Source: JBFHRB01 sp041591915
Lineage (GTDB): Bacteria; Actinomycetota; Nitriliruptoria; Nitriliruptorales; Nitriliruptoraceae
DNA length: 15,843 nucleotides
NCBI GenBank assembly: GCA_041591915.1
Contig: JBFHRB010000044.1
Coordinates: forward strand, 1 to 15,843
Reading direction: 5' to 3'
Shown: piece by piece, positions 1 to 6,479 of the stretch
Position numbering within the stretch: position 1 is the first letter of the stretch
Layout: the number at the start of each line of letters is the position of its first letter
Program-made: the position numbers and the translations under genes
The notes under the pieces: generated by a model
The model's database searches: none
Seen by the model: only the letters and a program-made list of their open reading frames with translations
What the model was told of the DNA's origin: nothing

Positions 1-687
1 CGGGACCTGGAGCGCCACTACGAGCTGGGCGGCGAGACCGTCCGGGCCCTGGACGGCGTCAGCTTCGACATCGAGCGGGGAGAGTTCGTCGCCATCATCG
101 GCCCCTCGGGCAGCGGCAAGTCGACCCTCATGAACCTGCTCGGTGCGCTCGACCGACCCACGACCGGCGAGATCCGGTTCCGGGGCCGCGACGTCGCGAC
201 GTTCGACGAGGACGAGCTCGCCGACCTGCGCAACCGTCGGATCGGCTTCGTCTTCCAGAGCTTCCACCTGCTGACCCGAATGACGGCCGCCGACAACGTT
301 GCCCTGCCACTCGTCTACCGCGGCGTGCCGAGGCGGGAGCGACGCGAGCGTGCCGAGGCCGCGCTCGATGCCGTCGGGCTCGGCGACCACATGCACCACC
401 GACCGAACGAACTCAGCGGTGGCCAGCAGCAGCGGGTCGCGATCGCCCGCGCCCTGGTCGGTGAGCCCGAGATGCTGCTTGCCGACGAGCCCACGGGGAA
501 CCTCGACACCGCCACGGGCGAGGACGTCATGGACCTCCTGGACGCGCTCCACGAGCAGCGCGGGACGGCCCTCGTGGTCATCACCCACGACACCTACGTC
601 GCGGGCAAGGCCGCGCGCACGATCCAGCTCCGCGACGGCGAGATCGTCCCGACGGGCCCCGGTCCGCTCGCCCCGACCGCGCCGTGA
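1..687 (+). CDS. MacB/LolD-type ABC transporter ATP-binding protein (5' truncated)
   Basis: This is the cytoplasmic ATPase of an ABC exporter. The gene enters from before the window and 228 codons are visible. The Walker A motif GPSGSGKST is at visible residues 34-42, followed by a Q-loop region (VFQSFHLL), the signature LSGGQQQR at 138-145, Walker B MLLADEP with D162 and E163, and the switch histidine in VITHD at residue 196. The ADEPTGNLDT stretch is typical of the MacB/LolD/FtsE family. The stop overlaps the start of the permease (GTGA at 684-687), so the two are translationally coupled and should form one complex. Family assignment is secure. The substrate is not: relatives export macrolides, peptides or lipoproteins. 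A membrane-fusion partner gene may lie upstream, outside the window. Confidence 0.95.
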   Translation, partial: RDLERHYELGGETVRALDGVSFDIERGEFVAIIGPSGSGKSTLMNLLGALDRPTTGEIRFRGRDVATFDEDELADLRNRRIGFVFQSFHLLTRMTAADNVALPLVYRGVPRRERRERAEAALDAVGLGDHMHHRPNELSGGQQQRVAIARALVGEPEMLLADEPTGNLDTATGEDVMDLLDALHEQRGTALVVITHDTYVAGKAARTIQLRDGEIVPTGPGPLAPTAP

Positions 688-1871
688 AGTTCGCCGAGGC
701 GTTCCGCGTCGCGATGCAGGCCATCGTGGCCAACCGCCTGCGGGCTGGCCTGACGACGCTCGGCGTCATCATCGGCGTCCTCGCGGTCGTGCTGCTCGTC
801 GCCATCGGCCAGGGCGCCCGCGAGGAGATCACCGGCTCGATCGAGGGCCTCGGCTCGAACCTCCTCATCGTGGTGCCGGGCGGGCTGGACTTCTCGCAGG
901 CGCCCGCCCGCTCGACGCTGACGCTACGGGACCTCGACGCCGTCGAGCGCGCGATCGGCGATCCCAGCCGCGTCGCCGCGGACACCTTCAGTGGTGAGGT
1001 GCTGCGCGCAGGCAACCAGTCGGTGTTCGCGTCGGTCATCGGCGCGACCGCGGACTTCGACGAGGTCGTCGTGCGCGAGCTCTCACGCGGCTCGTCCTTC
1101 ACGGAATCGGACGTCGTCACACGTCGACGCGCACTCGTCATCGGTGCCGGTGTCGCCGACGCGCTCTTCCCCAACGAGGACCCGCTCAACAAGAACATCA
1201 CGATCGCCGGCCTGAGGTTCCGGGTGGTCGGCGTGCTCGAGCGAGTGGGCGGGTCGCTGTTCGGGCCCGACCGGGACTTCCAGGTCCTCATGCCGATCAC
1301 GACGCTGCAGCGCATCCTCGGCACCGACCGCGTCGACGGGATCTTCGTCAAGGCGCGATCGGTCGCCGACATCGACGAGGAGCGCGAGCTGGTCCTCAAC
1401 GCCCTGACACGCCGTCTCGACGAGGACGAGTTCTCGATCATCACGCAGGAGGAGATCATCGGGGTGGTGGCGCGCGTGCTGGAGCTCGTGACGCTGCTCC
1501 TGGCCGCCATCGCGGGCATCTCGCTGCTCGTCGGCGGCGTCGGCGTGTCCAACATCATGCTCGTGTCGGTCAGCGAGCGGACCCGAGAGATCGGCCTGCG
1601 CAAGGCCATCGGGGCCCGGCCCCGCGACATCACGCTGCAGTTCCTGATCGAGGCCGTGGTCCTGACGGGCGCGGGGGGCCTCCTGGGGCTGGTCTCCGGC
1701 GTCGGCCTCGCCGGGCTGGTGAACCGATTCGCGCCGATCCCGGCCGTGATCACGCTCTGGTCGGTGCTCCTGGCCCTCGGCGTCTCGATCGCGGTGGGCG
1801 TCTTCTTCGGTGTCTGGCCCGCGCGTCGGGCCGGGATGCTCGACCCGGTCGAGGCCCTCCGCCACGAGTGA
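684..1871 (+). CDS. MacB/FtsX-family ABC transporter permease
   Basis: This is the membrane subunit of the exporter, 395 aa, starting at a GTG that overlaps the ATPase stop. It has the MacB layout: a cytoplasmic amphipathic start, TM1 at about 21-43, a large extracytoplasmic MacB_PCD-like domain at about 44-262, then TM2 (264-293), TM3 (320-347) and TM4 (354-379). The segment after TM2, VSNIMLVSVSERTREIGLRK followed by AIGA, is the conserved FtsX-domain coupling helix that contacts the ATPase. In this family the extracytoplasmic domain works by mechanotransmission rather than by a classical transport channel. The C-terminal PARRAGMLDPVEALRHE is also typical of the family. Substrate cannot be read from sequence. 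Confidence 0.93.
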   Translation: MKFAEAFRVAMQAIVANRLRAGLTTLGVIIGVLAVVLLVAIGQGAREEITGSIEGLGSNLLIVVPGGLDFSQAPARSTLTLRDLDAVERAIGDPSRVAADTFSGEVLRAGNQSVFASVIGATADFDEVVVRELSRGSSFTESDVVTRRRALVIGAGVADALFPNEDPLNKNITIAGLRFRVVGVLERVGGSLFGPDRDFQVLMPITTLQRILGTDRVDGIFVKARSVADIDEERELVLNALTRRLDEDEFSIITQEEIIGVVARVLELVTLLLAAIAGISLLVGGVGVSNIMLVSVSERTREIGLRKAIGARPRDITLQFLIEAVVLTGAGGLLGLVSGVGLAGLVNRFAPIPAVITLWSVLLALGVSIAVGVFFGVWPARRAGMLDPVEALRHE

Positions 1872-1920
1872 GCGCCGAGGCTGGCGGATACGCTCGGCGA
1901 GAGCCTGCGAGGAGGTGCCG

Positions 1921-3105
1921 GTGGCTGGCGAGGGTCCGGGCGCGGTCGGCCGCGTCGCGCTCATCTGGGACGACGCGATGGCCCGCTACGACTTCGGGCC
2001 CAGTCACCCCCTCGCGCCGGTCCGCGTCGAGCTGACGGTCGAGCTGATCCGCGCGCTCGGCCTCGTCACCGGGTCCGACGTCGTCGAGGTCGCCCCTCGC
2101 GCCTACGACGAATCGGAACTGCTGCGGCTGCACCGGCCGGACTTCGTCGAGGCGGTCAAGCGGGTGAGCGCCGACCCCAGCATCCGGGCCGACTGGGCCC
2201 ACGGCCTCGGCCCGGGCGACAACCCGATCTTCGGCGGCATGCACGACGCCTCGATGCACGTCTGCGCGGCATCCAAGGAAGCCGCGCGGGTCGTGTGGGA
2301 GGGCGAGGCCGACCACGCCTTCAACCCGGCCGGCGGCCTCCACCATGCGATGCCCGATCGTGCGGCCGGCTTCTGCATCTACAACGACCCTGCCGTGGCG
2401 ATCGACTGGCTGCTCGAACACGGCGCCGAGCGGGTCTGCTACATCGACGTGGACGTGCACCACGGCGACGGCGTACAGGAGATGTTCCTCAACGACCCCC
2501 GCGTGCTCACCGTCTCGTTGCACGAGTCGGGGCGCTTCCTCTTCCCGGGCACGGGCCACGTCGACGAGATCGGCAGCGACGGGGCCATCGGGTCCGCGGC
2601 GAACATCCCGTTCCACCCAGGAACCCAGGGCGACACCTGGCTCGACGCCTGGGACGCGGCCATCGAGCCCCTCGTACGGGCGTTCGCGCCCGACGCCATC
2701 GTCACGCAGCTCGGCTGCGACACCCACGCGACCGACCCGCTTGCCCACCTCGCCCTGACCGTCGAGGACTTCAAGGTCCTGGCCAACCGCATCCACCGAC
2801 TCGCCCACGAAGCCGCGGACGGGCGCTGGATCGCGCTCGGTGGCGGTGGCTACCAGCTGGTCCACGTCGTCCCGCGGGCCTGGACCATCTTCTTCGCGGA
2901 GATGGCCGATGCCGTGCTGCCGGCCGAGACCCCGCAGACGTGGCGTGACCTGGCCCGCCAGCTCACGGGCGAGGTGCCGCCCGAGCGCTTCGCCGACGAT
3001 CCGGTCACCGTGGCGGACGCACTGCGAGCCGACACCGAGCGTGCGGCCAAGGAGGCCGTGGCTGCGCTCCGCGCGTTGGTGCTGCCGCACCATGGAGCAC
3101 GCTGA
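1921..3105 (+). CDS. acuC: AcuC-like histone deacetylase-family enzyme
   Basis: This is a zinc-dependent deacetylase of the class I HDAC/AcuC fold, 394 aa, cytoplasmic. The GTG start at 1921 is chosen because AGGAGGT lies at 1910-1916 and the family's N-terminal motif (VALIWDDAMARYDFGPSHPL) follows. Active-site residues are all present: the paired histidines H141-H142 in GGLHHAM, zinc ligands D178 and H180 in YIDVDVHHGDG, the third zinc ligand D267 in QLGCDTHATDP, and the transition-state tyrosine Y311 in LGGGGYQLV. It should therefore be catalytically active. In Bacillus, AcuC deacetylates acetyl-CoA synthetase, but the actinobacterial substrate is not established. The AMP-forming ligase at 11311 is one candidate partner, by analogy only. 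The next gene starts 23 bases after the stop. Confidence 0.92.
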   Translation: MAGEGPGAVGRVALIWDDAMARYDFGPSHPLAPVRVELTVELIRALGLVTGSDVVEVAPRAYDESELLRLHRPDFVEAVKRVSADPSIRADWAHGLGPGDNPIFGGMHDASMHVCAASKEAARVVWEGEADHAFNPAGGLHHAMPDRAAGFCIYNDPAVAIDWLLEHGAERVCYIDVDVHHGDGVQEMFLNDPRVLTVSLHESGRFLFPGTGHVDEIGSDGAIGSAANIPFHPGTQGDTWLDAWDAAIEPLVRAFAPDAIVTQLGCDTHATDPLAHLALTVEDFKVLANRIHRLAHEAADGRWIALGGGGYQLVHVVPRAWTIFFAEMADAVLPAETPQTWRDLARQLTGEVPPERFADDPVTVADALRADTERAAKEAVAALRALVLPHHGAR

Positions 3106-3115
3106 CCACATCGCG

Positions 3116-3128
3116 TACCCTGCGCCAC
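3116..3128 (+). promoter_or_regulatory. Candidate leaderless promoter of the HTH gene
   Basis: TACCCT (TAnnnT-type -10 box) at 3116-3121 lies exactly 7 bases before the ATG at 3129. That would place transcription start at or next to the A of the start codon. There is no Shine-Dalgarno sequence before this ATG, which fits a leaderless mRNA, common in Actinobacteria. No clear -35 box is visible. Confidence 0.5.
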
Positions 3129-3335
3129 ATGAGCGACACGCTGCTGACGGCGGCGGAGGTCGCGGACCAGCTCCGCGTCTCCACGATGACGATCTACCGG
3201 CTCATCCGGTCCGGTGAGTTGCCTGCCGTCCGCGTCGGCCGCAACTACCGGGTCCGGTCCAACGACCTCGAGGCGTGGCTGAGCGAGCAGGTCGTCGACC
3301 CGTCGAGCATCCCGGATTCGCTGGTCGAGGGCTGA
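3129..3335 (+). CDS. Small excisionase-family (MerR-like) HTH DNA-binding protein
   Basis: This 68-aa protein is almost entirely a winged helix-turn-helix of the excisionase/BldC-like type. LLTAAEVADQLRVSTMTIYR (5-24) gives the helix-turn-helix, LIRSGELPAVRVGRNYRVR (25-43) the wing, and NDLEAWLSE (45-53) the closing helix. In Actinobacteria this kind of gene (Rv0500A in M. tuberculosis, from memory) sits just upstream of the same epimerase and acyltransferase, so it is a chromosomal housekeeping regulator and not a sign of a prophage. It is distinct from the developmental regulator BldC, which has the same fold. The promoter looks leaderless (TACCCT, 7 bases before the ATG). DNA target unknown. 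Confidence 0.9.
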   Translation: MSDTLLTAAEVADQLRVSTMTIYRLIRSGELPAVRVGRNYRVRSNDLEAWLSEQVVDPSSIPDSLVEG

Positions 3336-3342
3336 TCCGCCT

Positions 3343-3355
3343 GGCGCTCGGCGCC
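3343..3355 (+). terminator. Possible weak terminator hairpin after the HTH gene
   Basis: GGCGC-TCG-GCGCC forms a 5-bp GC stem with a 3-base loop, 7 bases after the HTH stop. Flanking GATC sequences could extend it with bulges. There is no T-run. It is short, so termination is uncertain. Confidence 0.3.
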
Positions 3356-3380
3356 CGATCGACGGGGCCGGCTACCTCGC

Positions 3381-3420
3381 CGTAACACGCGGCTCCTACA
3401 CTTGCCCCCGCACGTGGGGG
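3381..3420 (+). promoter_or_regulatory. Candidate promoter and leader hairpin upstream of the epimerase gene
   Basis: The 171-base gap 3336-3506 holds TACACT (TAnnnT -10 box) at 3397-3402, with transcription expected from about 3409. CCCCC (3405-3409) and GGGGG (3416-3420) could form a short hairpin at or just after the start of the transcript. No convincing -35 box is seen at 17 bases; CGTAAC at 3381-3386 is too close to serve with this -10. In relatives this gap holds the tiny ribosomal protein gene bS22, but no such lysine/arginine-rich ORF is visible here. Confidence 0.35.
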
Positions 3421-3506
3421 CGTGCACCACGCGCCGCTCCCACCGGCCGAGCGGAAGACTGCGCCACCCGCCGCTACGAGCCCCGCACGCCCGCAGGAGG
3501 CGACCC

Positions 3507-4592
3507 GTGGCTGACCGACCAACCCGACGCGGCGCAGAGCCGTCGCGACGGGTCCTCATCACCGGCATCTCCGGCACGCTCGCCGGGATGCTGGCGCGCG
3601 AGCTCGAGAAGCGCGAGGACATCGAGTACCTCGTCGGCGTCGACATCCGCGAGCCGCAGCACGACCTGACCCGCACCGAGTTCGTCCGCGCCGACATCCG
3701 CAACCCGCTCGTCGCGCGGGTCATCCAGGCGACCGACGTCGACACCGTCGTCCACACGGCCACCATCACGGCCCCGGGCGGGGTCGGGCGCGCCCGGATG
3801 AAGGAGCAGAACGTCATCGGGGCGATGCAGCTGCTCGCTGCCTGTCAGAAGTCCCCCAGCCTGCGCAAGTTCGTGCTCAAGTCCACGACGGCGGTGTACG
3901 GCAGCGACTACTCCGACCCGGCCCTGTTCCGCGAGGAGGACACACCCCGCATCCCGCCGAAGTCGGGCTACGCCAAGGACGCGACCGAGATCGAGGGCTA
4001 CGCGCGCTCCTTCGCGCGCCGGCGCAAGGACGTGTCACTCACCGTCCTGCGGTTCGCGAACTTCGTCGGCGTGAACATGTCGAGCGCGATGTCCTCGTAC
4101 TTCTCGCTGCCGATCGTGCCGACCATCCTGGGCTTCGACCCGCGGCTGCAGTTCTGCCACGAGGACGACGCGCTGGAGGTGCTGGGCCGGTCGGTGCTCG
4201 AGGAGCACCCTGGCATCTACAACGTGGCCGGCGAGGGGATCCTCTACCTGTCGCAGTGCATCCGCCTGGCGGGCCGCGTCGAGGCGCCGGTGCCGTCGCC
4301 GCTGGCCAGCTTCGTCAGTGGGATGGTCAAGCGATCGGGCCGGATCGACTTCTCGCCCGAGCAGCTGCGGTTCCTGCAGTTCGGGCGCGTCGGCGACATC
4401 GCCCGCCTGGTCGACGGCTTCGGCTACGAGCCGCAGTACACGACGCGCCAGGCGTTCGAGGACTTCGTCGCGCAGCGGCGGCTCCGCGGGGTCGTCGGTC
4501 GCAGCGACGTGGTGCGGTGGGAGCGCGACCTCTACGACTTCGTGCAGCGCAAGGGGGCGGAGCGGTTCGCGGCCATGCGGACCGATTCGTGA
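3507..4592 (+). CDS. NAD-dependent epimerase/dehydratase-family (extended SDR) protein
   Basis: This 361-aa cytoplasmic protein has the extended-SDR Rossmann fold. The GTG at 3507 is chosen because AGGAGG at 3495-3500 lies 6 bases before it. The N-terminal nucleotide motif is G20-ISG-TLA26 (GxxGxxA rather than the usual final G), followed by the acidic D46 in VGVDIRE. The catalytic Ser/Thr region is STTAVYG (126-132). The expected YxxxK pair is degenerate: Y155 is followed by AKDA, so the lysine sits at +2 (K157) and A159 occupies the catalytic position. It resembles the actinobacterial GalE2-type protein (Rv0501 in M. tuberculosis, from memory), whose substrate I do not know. Its stop overlaps an ATG at 4592, and the acyltransferase start at 4604 follows directly, so the two are co-expressed. 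A role in envelope lipid or sugar metabolism is inference. Confidence 0.9.
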   Translation: MADRPTRRGAEPSRRVLITGISGTLAGMLARELEKREDIEYLVGVDIREPQHDLTRTEFVRADIRNPLVARVIQATDVDTVVHTATITAPGGVGRARMKEQNVIGAMQLLAACQKSPSLRKFVLKSTTAVYGSDYSDPALFREEDTPRIPPKSGYAKDATEIEGYARSFARRRKDVSLTVLRFANFVGVNMSSAMSSYFSLPIVPTILGFDPRLQFCHEDDALEVLGRSVLEEHPGIYNVAGEGILYLSQCIRLAGRVEAPVPSPLASFVSGMVKRSGRIDFSPEQLRFLQFGRVGDIARLVDGFGYEPQYTTRQAFEDFVAQRRLRGVVGRSDVVRWERDLYDFVQRKGAERFAAMRTDS

Positions 4593-4603
4593 TGGAGGGG
4601 GAC

Positions 4604-5737
4604 ATGAGCAACTCCGAGGCACAGGTGATCTCGATCGCCGACGAGCGCGCTGCCCGCCAGGGGACGCGTCCGCGCTGTCAGGCGGAGACCAACCAGGGTC
4701 GTCAGTGCCGCAACTACGCGGTCGACGCCGGGTTCTGCCGGTTGCACGCGCCTGACGACGTCGCCCCCGCCCCGACCGCCAAGCCCGCTCCCAGCCCAGC
4801 CCCGAAGACCTCGCCCACCGCCGACCGCGTCAGCGCCCGCCAGGACCGCCCGGAGGGCGGTATCGACCTCTTCGAGGGCCTGCGTGCGGTCCTCGGCGAG
4901 GACTGGCTCGAGCACTTCAGGGACGTGGCCGGGTACGTGAGCCGGCGGGTCCGTGGGGACTACGAGGTCGACGCGTTCGGGCTCGACACGGACTTCCTCG
5001 AGCACGTCCTGCTGCCACTGCTCCGGCCGCTCCACCGCTACTACTGGCGCGTGGGTTCCGTGGGCGCCGAGCGCATCCCCGACGGGTCGGCGCTGATCGT
5101 GGCCAACCACGCCGGCACCGTCCCGATCGACGGCGTGATGACCAAGCTCGACATCTACGAGCAGACCGGCCGCCACGCCCGCGAGCTCGGCGCGGACCTC
5201 GTCTTCCGCCTGCCCTTCGTCGGCCCGAGCGCGCGGAAGACCGGGGCGACGCTGGCGTGCTCCGAGGACGCGGACCGACTCCTGACCAGCGGCGAGCTGG
5301 TGGCGGTCTGGCCAGAGGGCTTCAAGGGCATCGGCAAGCCGTGGAAGGACCGGTACAAGCTGCAGCGCTTCGGCCGCGGCGGCTTCGTGTCGGTCGCGCT
5401 GCGGGCACAGGCACCGATCATCCCGACGGCGATCGTCGGCAGCGAGGAGATCTACCCGCTGCTCTACAACGTCAAGACGCTGGCGCGCGTCTTCGGCTTC
5501 CCGTACTTCCCGATCGTCGCGCAGATGTTCGCGCTGCCGTTCCTCGGCCCGGTCGGCCTGCTGCCGCTGCCGAGCAAGTGGATCATCGAGTACGGCGAGC
5601 CGATCGACACGTCCGAGTACGGGCCGGATGCCGCGGACGACCCGATGGCCGTGTTCGAGCTCACGGATCGCGTCCGCGACACGATCCAGCAGATGCTCTA
5701 CCGCAACCTGATGGGCCGCCGGAGCGTGTTCTTCTAG
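4604..5737 (+). CDS. Lysophospholipid acyltransferase-family protein with N-terminal Cys/His motif
   Basis: This 377-aa protein is a PlsC-like glycerolipid acyltransferase, close to the actinobacterial Rv0502 family. GGAGG at 4594-4598 supports the ATG at 4604. The catalytic block I is VANHAGTVPIDG with H169 and D176, a spacing of six rather than the common HX4D. Block III is VWPEGFKGIGKP with E238, and the domain continues through FGRGGFVSVALR and APIIPTAIVGSEEIYPLL. Residues 25-48 carry C-X9-C-X9-C-X2-H (C25, C35, C45, H48), which looks like a small zinc-binding module, then a Pro/Ala-rich linker at about 50-80. The acyltransferase domain runs from about 130 to the end. The gene is coupled to the epimerase, suggesting both act on one envelope lipid or glycolipid. 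Acyl acceptor unknown. Confidence 0.9.
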   Translation: MSNSEAQVISIADERAARQGTRPRCQAETNQGRQCRNYAVDAGFCRLHAPDDVAPAPTAKPAPSPAPKTSPTADRVSARQDRPEGGIDLFEGLRAVLGEDWLEHFRDVAGYVSRRVRGDYEVDAFGLDTDFLEHVLLPLLRPLHRYYWRVGSVGAERIPDGSALIVANHAGTVPIDGVMTKLDIYEQTGRHARELGADLVFRLPFVGPSARKTGATLACSEDADRLLTSGELVAVWPEGFKGIGKPWKDRYKLQRFGRGGFVSVALRAQAPIIPTAIVGSEEIYPLLYNVKTLARVFGFPYFPIVAQMFALPFLGPVGLLPLPSKWIIEYGEPIDTSEYGPDAADDPMAVFELTDRVRDTIQQMLYRNLMGRRSVFF

Positions 5738-5758
5738 GTCGACGTCCCCCCGCCAGCC

Positions 5759-6331
5759 CTACGGGACCTGCGGGCAGGACACGTCGGCGAGGTCCAGCGT
5801 GGCCTCGCCGTCCTCGGCCCAGCCGAGGTCCGCGTCGATCGGCTGGCCGTCGGCACAGGCGACGACGTGGACGTCGGCCGACGTGGGTGCGAGGACGGTG
5901 CCGGCCGCGCGCCAAGGCAACGGGGTGACGCGCGGGCTGAGCTCGCGCACGACCTCGTCGCCGCGCAGCACCAGCACCCGGTCCACGGAGGCGTCGACTC
6001 GCACCGCCAGCAGGATCGCGGTGGTCGTGCCGTCGGGTGCCGTGTCGCCGATCGCGTGGACCTCCAGGGGTCGGTCGGGTCCGACCTCCATCGCGAAGCC
6101 CGAGATACCGGCGTGCTCCTGGCCGTCCTGGAACCAGCGGATGGCTGGGCCATCGGAGCCGCCGCTCGTGACGACGACCTCCCAGTCCGTGCCGCCGGAG
6201 CGTCCGGCGCCGACGGTGGCGAGTGCGTCCCAGCGGTCGCCACGGACGACGAGGTCGGCGACGGGTGGGCGACAGGCGGTGAGGGCGAGAGCCGTGAGCG
6301 CGATCAGCGCCCACACGCGGGCAGTGGACAC
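5759..6331 (-). CDS. Predicted lipoprotein of unknown function
   Basis: I do not recognise this 190-aa protein beyond its export signal. The GTG at 6331 is chosen over upstream in-frame codons because GAGGA lies 8 bases before it and a complete type II signal peptide follows: S-T-A-R, a hydrophobic stretch at about 6-17, and lipobox LTAC with C20 as the acylated cysteine. The mature part looks beta-rich and small. Apart from C20 it has only C159 and C186, which could form one disulfide. It ends 21 bases from the convergent acyltransferase stop and follows, on the same strand, the LPXTG-like surface protein gene, from which hairpins separate it. A cell-surface or sensor role is inference. Confidence 0.75.
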   Translation of the reverse strand: MSTARVWALIALTALALTACRPPVADLVVRGDRWDALATVGAGRSGGTDWEVVVTSGGSDGPAIRWFQDGQEHAGISGFAMEVGPDRPLEVHAIGDTAPDGTTTAILLAVRVDASVDRVLVLRGDEVVRELSPRVTPLPWRAAGTVLAPTSADVHVVACADGQPIDADLGWAEDGEATLDLADVSCPQVP

Positions 6332-6353
6332 CTGGTGATTCCTCGGGGTGCGG

Positions 6354-6372
6354 GCGCTGGAGGAGCCAGCGC
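6354..6372 (-). other. Hairpin in the leader/promoter region of the lipoprotein gene
   Basis: GCGCTGG-AGGAG-CCAGCGC is a perfect 7-bp stem with a 5-base loop, 23 bases upstream of the lipoprotein start on its strand. It may be a second terminator for transcription arriving from the surface protein gene, or part of the lipoprotein mRNA leader. Confidence 0.35.
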
Positions 6373-6429
6373 GCGGCTCAGGATCAGACCCGTGAGCGCC
6401 GCGTGAGTGACGTCGACACCGGCAACGCG

Positions 6430-6459
6430 CGAGGAGCGGCCACATGTGGCCGCCCCTCG
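6430..6459 (-). terminator. Terminator hairpin after the LPXTG-like protein gene
   Basis: Arms 6430-6443 and 6446-6459 pair over 14 positions with one mismatch (G-U in the minus-strand RNA). The core GCGGCCACATGTGGCCGC is a perfect 18-base palindrome. It starts 20 bases after the stop codon at 6480. There is no T-run, as is usual for high-GC actinobacterial terminators. Confidence 0.6.
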
Positions 6460-6479
6460 GGTGCTGCGTGCTGGTGGCG

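Noticed and set aside
1810..1920. Upstream extension of the AcuC-like gene to 1810
   Set aside because: It would overlap the permease end, and the strong AGGAGGT at 1910-1916 points to GTG 1921.
1750..3111. Minus-strand open frame of 453 codons opposite the AcuC-like gene
   Set aside because: Antisense shadow of a gene with complete HDAC active-site motifs.
3129..3335. Excisionase-like HTH gene as evidence of a prophage or integrative element
   Set aside because: The same small HTH gene is a conserved chromosomal neighbour of the epimerase/acyltransferase pair in Actinobacteria, and no integrase, attachment site or phage gene is present.
5738..5758. Bidirectional terminator between the convergent acyltransferase and lipoprotein genes
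   Set aside because: Only 21 bases separate the stops and no stem of useful length is visible.
6332..6445. Longer lipoprotein start (ATG at 6445)
   Set aside because: It would put an Arg-rich 38-residue extension before the signal peptide and lie inside the terminator palindrome; GTG 6331 has a ribosome site and a canonical lipobox.
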